From: Rhodobacterales bacterium CG2_30_65_12
GTDB lineage: Bacteria > Pseudomonadota > Alphaproteobacteria > Rhodobacterales > Rhodobacteraceae
Assembly (NCBI GenBank): GCA_001873585.1
Contig: MNZL01000026.1
Span: 1 to 13,729 of the forward strand
Reading direction: 5' to 3'
Length of the DNA: 13,729 bases
The notes under the pieces were generated by a model. The model was not told where the DNA came from and searched no databases. It saw only the letters and a program-made list of their open reading frames with translations. Both the position numbers and the translations under genes were made by a program. This document shows, piece after piece, positions 6,998 to 13,337 of the stretch (its first letter is position 1; each line of letters starts with the position of its first letter).

Positions 6998-7057
6998 GGC
7001 CCAAGCGCCACGATGTGACGTTTGCATGACACTTGGACACAGGTCTTGACCAGGTGG

Positions 7058-7089
7058 AAAAATATGGGCGGGCAAGGGCTTGCGCCCCG
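7058..7089 (-). terminator. Possible intrinsic terminator after cvpA
   Basis: Nine bases past the cvpA stop, the minus strand reads GGGGCGCAAGCCC then TTGCCCGCCC and ATATTTTTCC. GCAA/TTGC and GGGC/GCCC can pair with a 2-nt bulge, followed by a five-T run. It is imperfect, so partial read-through into purF is likely. Confidence 0.4.
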
Positions 7090-7097
7090 ATCCGGAC

Positions 7098-7691
7098 TCA
7101 CTCGGCGGTGGTTGTGGTGGCAGTGGTGCCCGGCCCGGCGGCGGTGCAGCTGGAAACGAGCGCTTCATAGCGCGCGACGATCCAGCCCGGCGCGTCTTTG
7201 GGGATTTGTTCGTCGATCCTGCCGCTGGTGCGGGCAAAAATCTTGGCGGTGCGCGAATTGTCGACCATCGGGATCGCCTCGGTGAGGATCACCCGATCAT
7301 AGATCACCAGCGCGATGGCCACCAGCACAAGCCCGCGCAGCACACCGAAGACAAAGCCGAGCGCCTGATCGACGCCGCCGAGCGCCGAACGCTGGATAGC
7401 GGAGGAAAACAGCGGCGTGAACAGTGATACCACCACCAGCGCCAGCGCCAGCACCCCGGCGAAGGCGGCGATCACCGAAAGCTCGCAGCTGTCGGCGATG
7501 AAATCCTTGAGCACCGGGATTTCCTTGATCAGCGGCACCGCGCGCGGGGCGAACATGTAGGCGACCACGGCGGCAATCACCCAGCCGGCGATCGACATGC
7601 CTTCGCGCACGAAGCCGCGCGAGTAGGCGAGGATGGCCGAAACCAGGATAACCAGCGCCACCGCGCCGTCGACAATCGTGAATCCGTCCAT
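7098..7691 (-). CDS. cvpA: CvpA family inner-membrane protein
   Basis: A 197-residue integral membrane protein of the CvpA (colicin V production) family. Family members have been linked to envelope homeostasis, but the biochemical role is not settled. Four hydrophobic segments are visible at about residues 6-24, 31-50, 70-93 and 110-131. The family blocks are ILAYSRGFVREGMSIAGWV early and GGVDQALGFVFGVLRGLVL before helix 4. The C-terminal tail is polar and ends in a low-complexity Thr/Ala run. The ATG at 7691 lies 21 bp after the radA stop with GGGGA upstream, so it is co-transcribed with radA. The cvpA-purF neighbourhood is widespread in proteobacteria, although here 164 bp with a terminator and promoter signal lie between them. 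Confidence 0.93.
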   Translation of the reverse strand: MDGFTIVDGAVALVILVSAILAYSRGFVREGMSIAGWVIAAVVAYMFAPRAVPLIKEIPVLKDFIADSCELSVIAAFAGVLALALVVVSLFTPLFSSAIQRSALGGVDQALGFVFGVLRGLVLVAIALVIYDRVILTEAIPMVDNSRTAKIFARTSGRIDEQIPKDAPGWIVARYEALVSSCTAAGPGTTATTTTAE

Positions 7692-7712
7692 GTTGTTCCC
7701 CGTGCTCGGGCC

Positions 7713-9077
7713 TCAGCCCGCTCCGAACGTTTCGCCGACGAAGGTGATGAGATCGGCCATGGTATTGAGCCGCATGCCGCTCATTTGGCCCACCTTGGAT
7801 CCTTTCGGTGCGATAGCCGTTGTGAAACCAAGTTTTTGCGCTTCTTTCAACCTGTTTTCGGCCTGCGTCACCGGGCGCAGGGCGCCAGAGAGCGATATTT
7901 CACCGAAAACAACCATATCGCGTGGCAATGCCGCATCTTCGCGCGCACTCAGGAGTGCTGCGGCCACGGCGAGGTCGGCGGCGGGCTCGGTTACCCGCAA
8001 GCCGCCGGCCACGTTGAGATAAACGTCAAGCCCGGTGAAGGGGATGCCCACCCGCGCTTCGAGCACGGCGAGGATCATGGCGAGACGGCCCGCATCCCAG
8101 CCCAGCACCGAGCGGCGTGGCTGGGCCAGCGGCGAGGGGGCAACAAGCGCCTGAAGCTCGACCAGCACCGGCCGCGTGCCCTCGATCCCGGCAAACACCA
8201 CCGAGCCCGGCGCAGGCTCGTCGCGGTCGGCGAGAAACAGCGCCGAGGGGTTGGCCACTTCCGCCAGCCCGGCGCCTGTCATTTCGAATACGCCGATCTC
8301 GTCGGCCGGGCCAAAGCGGTTTTTCACCGCCCGCAGGATGCGAAACTGGTGGCCGCGCTCACCTTCGAAGTAAAGCACGGTATCAACCATGTGCTCGACC
8401 ACCCGGGGGCCGGCGATCTGGCCATCCTTGGTGACATGGCCCACCAGCACGACCGCCACGCCGCGCGACTTGGCAAAGCTCGTCAGCTCATGCGCGGCGG
8501 CGCGCACCTGGGAAACCGAGCCCGGCGCACTCTCGACGTTGTCAGCCCACATCGTCTGGATTGAGTCGATCACCACCAGATCGGGTTTTTCCGTCTCCAG
8601 CGTGGTCAGAATGTCGCGCAGGTTGGTCTCGGCGGCAAGCTTCACCGGGGCGTCGGTCAGGCCCAGCCTTTGCGCCCGCATGCGCACCTGAGCGCTCGCC
8701 TCTTCGCCAGAAACATAAAGGGTTTTCAGATTCTTGCGGGCGAAATTTGCCGCGACCTGCAACAGCAGGGTGGATTTGCCGATTCCGGGATCGCCGCCCA
8801 CGAGGATGGCGGAAGCGGGCACCAGGCCGCCACCCAGAACGCGGTCGAACTCGTCCATGCCGCTGATCGTGCGCTGCGGCGGGGCTTCCTCGGTGGCAAG
8901 GTCGGTGAGCGCCACGGCCCGGCCCCTGAGCGCCCCCAGCGTTTTCGAGGCCGGGCCGGCGGAGAGCGGCTTTTCCTCGGTGATCGAATTCCAAGCGCCG
9001 CAGGCATCGCAGCGGCCCGACCACTTGCCATGCGCCGCGCCACAGGCCTGGCAGACGAAGGACGGGGCCCGTGCCAT
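7713..9077 (-). CDS. radA: DNA repair protein RadA
   Basis: RadA is a RecA-like ATPase that promotes branch migration and processing of recombination intermediates. The 454 residues show the full architecture: an N-terminal C4 zinc finger (Cys9, Cys12, Cys23, Cys26), Walker A GGDPGIGKST (94-103), Walker B LVVIDS (167-172), the RadA-specific KNRFG motif (252-256) followed by EIGVFEM, and a C-terminal Lon-protease-like domain from about residue 285 (PGSVVFAGIEGTRPVLVELQ, GLDVYLNVAGGLRVTEPAADLAVA read as separate blocks). Length is normal and no key residue is missing. Its ATG overlaps the stop of the PqiA-like gene by one base (TGATG), and cvpA follows after 21 bp, so it sits inside an operon. 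Confidence 0.97.
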   Translation of the reverse strand: MARAPSFVCQACGAAHGKWSGRCDACGAWNSITEEKPLSAGPASKTLGALRGRAVALTDLATEEAPPQRTISGMDEFDRVLGGGLVPASAILVGGDPGIGKSTLLLQVAANFARKNLKTLYVSGEEASAQVRMRAQRLGLTDAPVKLAAETNLRDILTTLETEKPDLVVIDSIQTMWADNVESAPGSVSQVRAAAHELTSFAKSRGVAVVLVGHVTKDGQIAGPRVVEHMVDTVLYFEGERGHQFRILRAVKNRFGPADEIGVFEMTGAGLAEVANPSALFLADRDEPAPGSVVFAGIEGTRPVLVELQALVAPSPLAQPRRSVLGWDAGRLAMILAVLEARVGIPFTGLDVYLNVAGGLRVTEPAADLAVAAALLSAREDAALPRDMVVFGEISLSGALRPVTQAENRLKEAQKLGFTTAIAPKGSKVGQMSGMRLNTMADLITFVGETFGAG

Positions 9078-9520
9078 CAGCCGCGCTCCCGTTTCATCGT
9101 CAGCAGCCCCACGGCCAGCGAGGCCAGCACGCAGAAGGTGAAAAGATAAAGCCCCCAGGCGGTTTCAACCCGGGCGATGCCGGCGCCTTTGACCACGACG
9201 ATGTAGAGCGCGATCAGGAAGATGTCGGCCATGGCGAGCTTGCCCAGGAGGTTGATCATCGGCAGCACCTTGCGCCGCATCAGCCCGAACTGCACCAGCG
9301 CGATGCCGAGAAGCTTCAACACCGGCGCGAAGATGGCGAAGAACGTCACCAGCAGGGCGAGAAGCACGTCGGTTTCCCAGAGCGACTGCAATCCCGAGAC
9401 CACGCTGATTTCGTCCATGCCAAACAGCGGCAGGTTGATCCCGGCGCGCAGGAGCGGCGCGAACCAGGCCACGGGAAACAGTGCGATCAGCGCAAGGTTG
9501 GCGGCGCGCAGCCACGTCAC
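9077..9520 (-). CDS. PqiA-family (paraquat-inducible protein A) membrane protein
   Basis: A 147-residue protein with four hydrophobic segments at about residues 5-25, 50-75, 95-112 and 120-141, matching a single PqiA domain. The block INLLGKLAMADIFLIALYIV corresponds to the conserved PqiA core around the third helix. The N-terminal zinc-ribbon cysteines of longer PqiA/YebS proteins are absent, as expected for this short form. The GTG at 9520 is chosen because the protein then begins just before the first helix; the open frame upstream to 9724 lies antisense-free but inside alr and is not credible. A GGGGG stretch about 10 nt upstream is a weak ribosome site. It starts 43 bp after alr and overlaps radA by one base. 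PqiA proteins are tied to envelope lipid transport in E. coli; no MCE-domain partner is seen here. Confidence 0.88.
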   Translation of the reverse strand: MTWLRAANLALIALFPVAWFAPLLRAGINLPLFGMDEISVVSGLQSLWETDVLLALLVTFFAIFAPVLKLLGIALVQFGLMRRKVLPMINLLGKLAMADIFLIALYIVVVKGAGIARVETAWGLYLFTFCVLASLAVGLLTMKRERG

Positions 9521-9563
9521 CGGACCACGCCCCCGGCGGTGCAGGCGTTGGCCGGCGTCACGC

Positions 9564-10613
9564 TCACGCGTGCGCCCTCGCATAGCGGCGCACATAGCGG
9601 GCACCGAGCTGGGTGAGGATCTCGTAGCCGATCGTGCCCGCGGCCCCGGCAAGGTCGTCCACGCCCTGCGGCGCCCCCAGCATGGTGAGCGCCTTCGGCT
9701 CTTGGCGCAAATGGGTGATGTCAACGCCGATCAGGTCCATCGAAACGCGGCCAAGGATCGGGCAGGGGATTTCACCCCAGAACAGCACGCCGTGGTTCGA
9801 CAGGTGCCGCGAAAGCCCGTCGGCATAGCCGCCAGAAACCGTGGCCACGCGGGTGGGCCGATCGGCCACGAAGCTGTTGCCATATCCCACGCTCTCGCCG
9901 GCGGCGATGTCGCGGGTCTGGATCACCGGCAGCTCCAGCCCGACCACCGGCTGCGCCTCCTCGAACGGCAGTCCGCCGTAGAGGCCGATGCCGGGACGGG
10001 TCAGCTCGAAATGATACTCTGGCCCAAGCAGGATGCCGCCCGTGGCGGCCAGGCTGCGCGGCACCCCGGCGTCGTCCGTCATCTCGCGGAACGTGGCATG
10101 CTGGCGGGGGTTCATCTCGTGGCCGGGCTCGTCGGCGCAGGCGAGATGGCTCATCAACAGTCGCGGCCCCTGGCCCAGCACCAGCCCGCGCACGGCGGCC
10201 CATTCGGCCGGCTCCATGCCGAGCCGATTCATGCCGGTATCGAGCTGCACCCCAAAGGGATGGCCCGGCAAAGCCTCGAAATGCCGCGTCATCTGCTCGA
10301 TCGAGTTGAGCATCGGCACCAGGTTCAGATCCCGGATCATGTCGGTGTCGCCGGCCATGTGGCCGGAAAATACGCCAATCTCGGGCCCGGGCCCGAGCGC
10401 CTCGCGCAAACCCCAGGCCTCTTCGGCCACGGCGACAAAGAAGCGCCGCGCGCCGGCGGCGGCGAGCGCGCGCGCCACCTTGGCGATGCCGAGCCCGTAG
10501 GCATCGGCCTTGATCACGGCGGCGGTCTGCACCTCGGCGTCGCTCAGCGCGTCGAGCGCGCGCCAGTTGGCGGCGATGGCGTCGAGATCAATGGTCAGCT
10601 GTGCGGTACTCAT
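9564..10613 (-). CDS. alr: Alanine racemase (PLP dependent)
   Basis: Interconverts L- and D-alanine, supplying D-alanine for peptidoglycan. The 349-residue protein has the fold-type III layout: AVIKADAYGLG with the PLP lysine at Lys35 and Tyr39, LDTGMNRLG with Arg130, SHLACAD (155-161), the catalytic tyrosine of the partner subunit Tyr244 in VGYGNSF, GGYADG (261-266), GRVSMDL (289-294) and the C-terminal TIGYEILTQLGARYVRRY. The ATG at 10613 is preferred over the open frame to 10655 because STAQLTIDLDAIAANWR is the normal N-terminus of the family. It begins the alr-pqiA-radA-cvpA run. It lies 115 bp downstream of the hydrolase-OsmC gene, with two hairpins in the gap. A clear promoter is not visible. 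Confidence 0.96.
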   Translation of the reverse strand: MSTAQLTIDLDAIAANWRALDALSDAEVQTAAVIKADAYGLGIAKVARALAAAGARRFFVAVAEEAWGLREALGPGPEIGVFSGHMAGDTDMIRDLNLVPMLNSIEQMTRHFEALPGHPFGVQLDTGMNRLGMEPAEWAAVRGLVLGQGPRLLMSHLACADEPGHEMNPRQHATFREMTDDAGVPRSLAATGGILLGPEYHFELTRPGIGLYGGLPFEEAQPVVGLELPVIQTRDIAAGESVGYGNSFVADRPTRVATVSGGYADGLSRHLSNHGVLFWGEIPCPILGRVSMDLIGVDITHLRQEPKALTMLGAPQGVDDLAGAAGTIGYEILTQLGARYVRRYARAHA

Positions 10614-10650
10614 GCGCCCCGTTTCCCGCGCATGGCCGCAGCCGTCAAGA

Positions 10651-10680
10651 GGCAAGGCCCGCGCGGGCTTTCATCTTGCC
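10651..10680. repeat. Nested palindrome upstream of alr
   Basis: GGCAAG ... CTTGCC arms enclose a fully self-complementary 12-mer GCCCGCGCGGGC (10657-10668) in the gap between the hydrolase-OsmC gene and alr. On the minus strand it would fold in the leader or upstream region of alr. It may be a second part of a terminator or an operator; there is no T-run. Structure is seen directly, role unknown. Confidence 0.45.
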
Positions 10681-10699
10681 ACAAATGTCCCGCAGGGGT

Positions 10700-10720
10700 G
10701 TGGGGGTGCGAAACCCCCAC
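10700..10720 (-). terminator. Hairpin terminator of the hydrolase-OsmC gene
   Basis: Eight bases past the stop codon, GTGGGGGT and ACCCCCAC form a perfect 8-bp GC-rich stem around a 5-nt loop (TTCGC on the minus strand). No T-run follows, as in many GC-rich alphaproteobacterial terminators. Position directly after the stop supports the call. Confidence 0.5.
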
Positions 10721-10728
10721 CCTCAACA

Positions 10729-11982
10729 TCAGTCGTCCGCGAGATGGGTCTCGATCCGGCTCGCCTGATGCAGCGTCATGTGCACCGGGCAACGGTTGGC
10801 GATCTCCAGCAGCCGGGCGCGCTGGCTCTCGTCGAGGTCGCCTTCGAGGCGGATACGGCGGGTGAACACGTCGATCTTGAGCGCCCGGCCGCGATCATCC
10901 TTCGCGCCGTCGCTTGTGGGCACCTTCTCGTGCGTCACCTCCACCGAGATCCCGGCCACCGGCCATTTCTTCACCCGGGCATACATGCGCATCGTCATCG
11001 ACGTGCATGAACCGAGCGCGGCCTTGAGAAGCGCGAAAGGGTTTGGCCCCCGGTTTGCGCCGCCGACGTCTTCCGGCTCGTCCGACAGCCAGAAATGGTG
11101 CGGGCCGTTGGCCACGGTCTGGGTGTAATGGTCGGGGTCGATCTCGGTGACGCGGACAATGCCCTCGGGCGCTGGCTCGGTCGGCACCGGCATGGCGGCG
11201 TGGCTGGGCGCGGCGCTCTGATCCAGCCCGAGGTAGCGGCTCGCCCAGGCGGCGATCACCGTTGCGGCGTATTCGGCATCTTCGGCGCGGCTGATCAGGT
11301 GGTCGGCGTCGGCGAGGGTGACGAAGCTCTTCGGGTGCAGCGCGGCCTGAAAGATGTCGGCGGCGTTCTCGATCCCCACCACCGCGTCGCGGGGGGCGTG
11401 CATCACCAGCAGCGCCGCGCCAAGACCACGGATCGCCCCGGTCAGCTCCTGCGCTTCAATGTCGTCGAGGAAAGCTTTGGAAATATTGAAAGGTCTCCCG
11501 CCGATATCGACCTCAGCCACACCGTTTTTCTCGATCTCGGTGAGTCGGCAGGCGAAGTTGTGCTTCACATGGTCGGGGGCGAAGGGGGCGCCGAGCGTGA
11601 CAACCGCCCGCACACCATCGAGCCGGGCGGCGGCCTTGAGCACGGCGGTGCCACCAAGCGAATGGCCGATCATCAGGCTCGGCGCCAGCCCCCGCTCGGA
11701 AAGCGCCTGCGCTGCGGCGATGAGGTCGCCCACGTTCGAGGCGAAGGTGGTGGCGGCGAAATCGCCGTCGCTGTCGCCCAGCCCGGTGAAATCGAACCGC
11801 AGCACGGCAATGCCCGCCTCCGCCAGCCGCGCGGCGATACGCCGGGCAGGCAGGATGTTTTTGGTGCAGGTAAAGCAATGGGCAAACAGCGCCGTGGCCC
11901 GCACCGGGCCTTCGGGCAGGTCGAGCCGGCCCGCGAGCGCTCCGCCGTCATGGCCGCTGAAAGTAAAGGTTTCGGTTTTCAT
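10729..11982 (-). CDS. Fused alpha/beta hydrolase - OsmC family protein
   Basis: A 417-residue cytoplasmic two-domain protein. Residues 1-255 form an alpha/beta hydrolase with oxyanion-loop HCFTCTK (35-41), nucleophile Ser108 in GHSLGG, Asp199 in PRDA and His228 in ADHLI. Residues about 275-417 form an OsmC/Ohr-type domain with its two cysteines at Cys326 (LGSCTSMTMRMYA) and Cys398 (NRCPVH), typical of thiol peroxidases acting on organic hydroperoxides. A Pro/Ala-rich linker lies near 256-275. This fusion is a known arrangement in proteobacteria; the natural substrate is not known. The ATG at 11982 is supported by GAGG 10 nt upstream. The open frame running upstream to 12840 is antisense to the next gene and rejected. 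It is the gene before alr on the same strand, ending in a hairpin. Confidence 0.93.
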   Translation of the reverse strand: MKTETFTFSGHDGGALAGRLDLPEGPVRATALFAHCFTCTKNILPARRIAARLAEAGIAVLRFDFTGLGDSDGDFAATTFASNVGDLIAAAQALSERGLAPSLMIGHSLGGTAVLKAAARLDGVRAVVTLGAPFAPDHVKHNFACRLTEIEKNGVAEVDIGGRPFNISKAFLDDIEAQELTGAIRGLGAALLVMHAPRDAVVGIENAADIFQAALHPKSFVTLADADHLISRAEDAEYAATVIAAWASRYLGLDQSAAPSHAAMPVPTEPAPEGIVRVTEIDPDHYTQTVANGPHHFWLSDEPEDVGGANRGPNPFALLKAALGSCTSMTMRMYARVKKWPVAGISVEVTHEKVPTSDGAKDDRGRALKIDVFTRRIRLEGDLDESQRARLLEIANRCPVHMTLHQASRIETHLADD

Positions 11983-12126
11983 GCGTGTGTATCCTCGATC
12001 CGGTCCAACAGATGTCGCCCCGGTGGCGGTGGGATGCAACCGGGCCATTGTGCCGCAGTGCCACCGCGCGGATCCGCACGTCTTCGTGACCGCCGCAAAA
12101 CCGCTGGACGGGGCACAAACGCGCCG

Positions 12127-12132
12127 TATTCT
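12127..12132 (+). promoter_or_regulatory. Candidate -10 box just upstream of the EEP gene
   Basis: TATTCT lies 6 nt before the ATG at 12139, with CTGGAC 17 nt further upstream as a poor -35 box. If used, transcription would begin at or next to the ATG, giving a leaderless message. No Shine-Dalgarno is seen, which fits that reading. Weak evidence. Confidence 0.25.
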
Positions 12133-12138
12133 GGCGTC

Positions 12139-12876
12139 ATGAAAACACATGCGCTCCGCCCCGTATCTGCCCGCCTGTTTGCGCTCGCCCTGATCGCGGC
12201 CGTCGCGGCCGTTGCCGCGCTGCCCGATACCGCCTGGGCGCAGGGTTACCGTTATGGCCATTACCAGAAAAACATGGCGTTCGGAAACGAGGCCGAACGT
12301 GACCTCGCCGACGATATTCTCGCGCGCAACCCCGATGCGGTGACGCTGCAAGAGGTCAACCGCGACAACGACAAGCTCCTGGCGATGATCGCCGGAGCCT
12401 ACCCGTCGCAACATTTCTGCATGTTCAAGGGTATCGGCGGCGTGGCCGTGGCATCGCGCTGGCCGCTGGTTGAGGGCAGCGCACAGTGCCTTCGACCGCT
12501 TGGCGCCACCGCGATCCAGGTGCAAATGCCAGAGGGGCTCACCTGGGTGATCTCGGTGCACCTCGAAACCCGCGACAAGCCGCGCCATGCCCGCCAGGCC
12601 GCGCGCCTTGGTGCGACGCTGGCGCAGATGCAGGGGCCGATGATCGTCGGTGGAGATTTCAACGACACGCCGCAATCGGATCCGGTGCGCAACGTGGCGG
12701 ACGGGGCCGGCGTGAGCCGGATCGGCAAGGCGATCACCACCCGGCGGGTGGGCGGCGTGCTCGGTGTGCCGATTGATTTCGTTTTCGCCACCGGCGGCGC
12801 CGGCACTGTGGCGCAACTGCCCCTGCTTGGGTCCGACCATTATGGGCTCTGGGCCGATTTTACCATGCGCCGCTGA
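12139..12876 (+). CDS. Secreted endonuclease/exonuclease/phosphatase (EEP) family protein
   Basis: A 245-residue protein with an N-terminal signal peptide (hydrophobic 13-28, cleavage expected at AWA|Q, residues 34/35), so it should be periplasmic or secreted. The EEP (DNase I-like) metal-dependent hydrolase core is complete: Asn45 in YQKNMAFGN, Glu72 in LQEVN, His141 in VHLET, Asp173 and Asn175 in GGDFNDTP, Asp213 in IDFVF and the catalytic pair Asp233-His234 in GSDHYGL. The substrate (nucleic acid, phosphoinositide or other phosphodiester) cannot be told from sequence. The ATG is chosen because the signal peptide starts there; the longer open frame back to 11095 is antisense to the hydrolase gene. 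It is divergent from hydrolase-OsmC (156 bp between) and convergent with the small membrane gene at 12937-13323. Confidence 0.9.
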   Translation: MKTHALRPVSARLFALALIAAVAAVAALPDTAWAQGYRYGHYQKNMAFGNEAERDLADDILARNPDAVTLQEVNRDNDKLLAMIAGAYPSQHFCMFKGIGGVAVASRWPLVEGSAQCLRPLGATAIQVQMPEGLTWVISVHLETRDKPRHARQAARLGATLAQMQGPMIVGGDFNDTPQSDPVRNVADGAGVSRIGKAITTRRVGGVLGVPIDFVFATGGAGTVAQLPLLGSDHYGLWADFTMRR

Positions 12877-12880
12877 CCCG

Positions 12881-13337
12881 TGCGGGCGGCGGAGTGCTGG
12901 TGCTGGCCCGGCTGCCTGAAGGCGCTGCGCGCGGCTTCAGCTCAGGAACGAGAGCACCAGCCCCACCGGATCGCCCTGCGAGATGCCGATGCCGGCGCCG
13001 GTAATCGCAGTTGCCCGTGACGACATCACCAGGCTTTCGCGGCCAAGCAGCGCCAGGGTGAGCAGGAACGCCCCCACGGGCAGCGAAAACGCCATCATCG
13101 CCACGTTCACTGCATGAATCGCGCCGCGATGCACCAGCGGCTGGGCCCGCGCCACGGCGGGCTCGGGAAATACCCGGTGATCCGCCGCGCGGGCGGGCTG
13201 GCGGCGCACCTCGCCGAAAGCCGAGAACGCCCGGTTGCCACGGCGCGGCGGCCTCGGCCTTGGTTCGCCATAGGTGGTCGTGGGAAACAGCGTTGGCCCC
13301 GGCGAGCGGTGCCGGGCGGCCACCGGGCGCGGCGCAC
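12881..13337. repeat. Tandem direct repeat, copy 1 (457-bp period)
   Basis: Bases 12895-13272 recur without a visible difference at 13352-13729, a shift of 457 bp. The match extends left through TGCGGGCGGCGG (12881-12892 and 13338-13349), interrupted only by AG against CT. The unit begins 4 bp after the EEP stop codon and contains one complete minus-strand gene. The right part of this copy (13273-13337) cannot be compared, because copy 2 is cut by the window edge. Confidence 0.95.
12937..13323 (-). CDS. Small membrane protein of unknown function, copy 1
   Basis: I do not recognise this family. The 128-residue reading has a basic, Pro/Arg-rich N-terminal half (PRPRPPRRGNRAF, VRRQPARAADHR) and a hydrophobic stretch at about residues 70-94 (VNVAMMAFSLPVGAFLLTLALL), then LVMSSRATAITGAGIGI and a C-terminal GLVLSFLS. 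It looks like a one- or two-helix membrane protein with a basic cytoplasmic N-terminus. High GC at third codon positions supports real coding. The GTG at 13323 has no ribosome site and the open frame continues upstream into copy 2, so the true start is uncertain. The stop codon lies in an imperfect hairpin (12917-12939, eight pairs, one mismatch). It converges on the EEP gene. The last 111 residues are identical to copy 2. Confidence 0.6.
   Translation of the reverse strand: MAARHRSPGPTLFPTTTYGEPRPRPPRRGNRAFSAFGEVRRQPARAADHRVFPEPAVARAQPLVHRGAIHAVNVAMMAFSLPVGAFLLTLALLGRESLVMSSRATAITGAGIGISQGDPVGLVLSFLS

Noticed and set aside
7015..7032. CRP/FNR-type site near purF (TGTGA half site)
   Set aside because: Only one half matches; after the 6-nt spacer the second half is CATGA rather than TCACA.
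9521..9724. N-terminal extension of the PqiA-like gene into alr
   Set aside because: Basic, low-similarity sequence that is the alr coding region in another frame; the protein begins naturally just before helix 1.
11095..12138. Plus-strand extension of the EEP reading frame and minus-strand extension (11983-12840) of the hydrolase-OsmC frame
   Set aside because: Each is antisense to the other gene; signal peptide and ribosome site place the true starts at 12139 and 11982.
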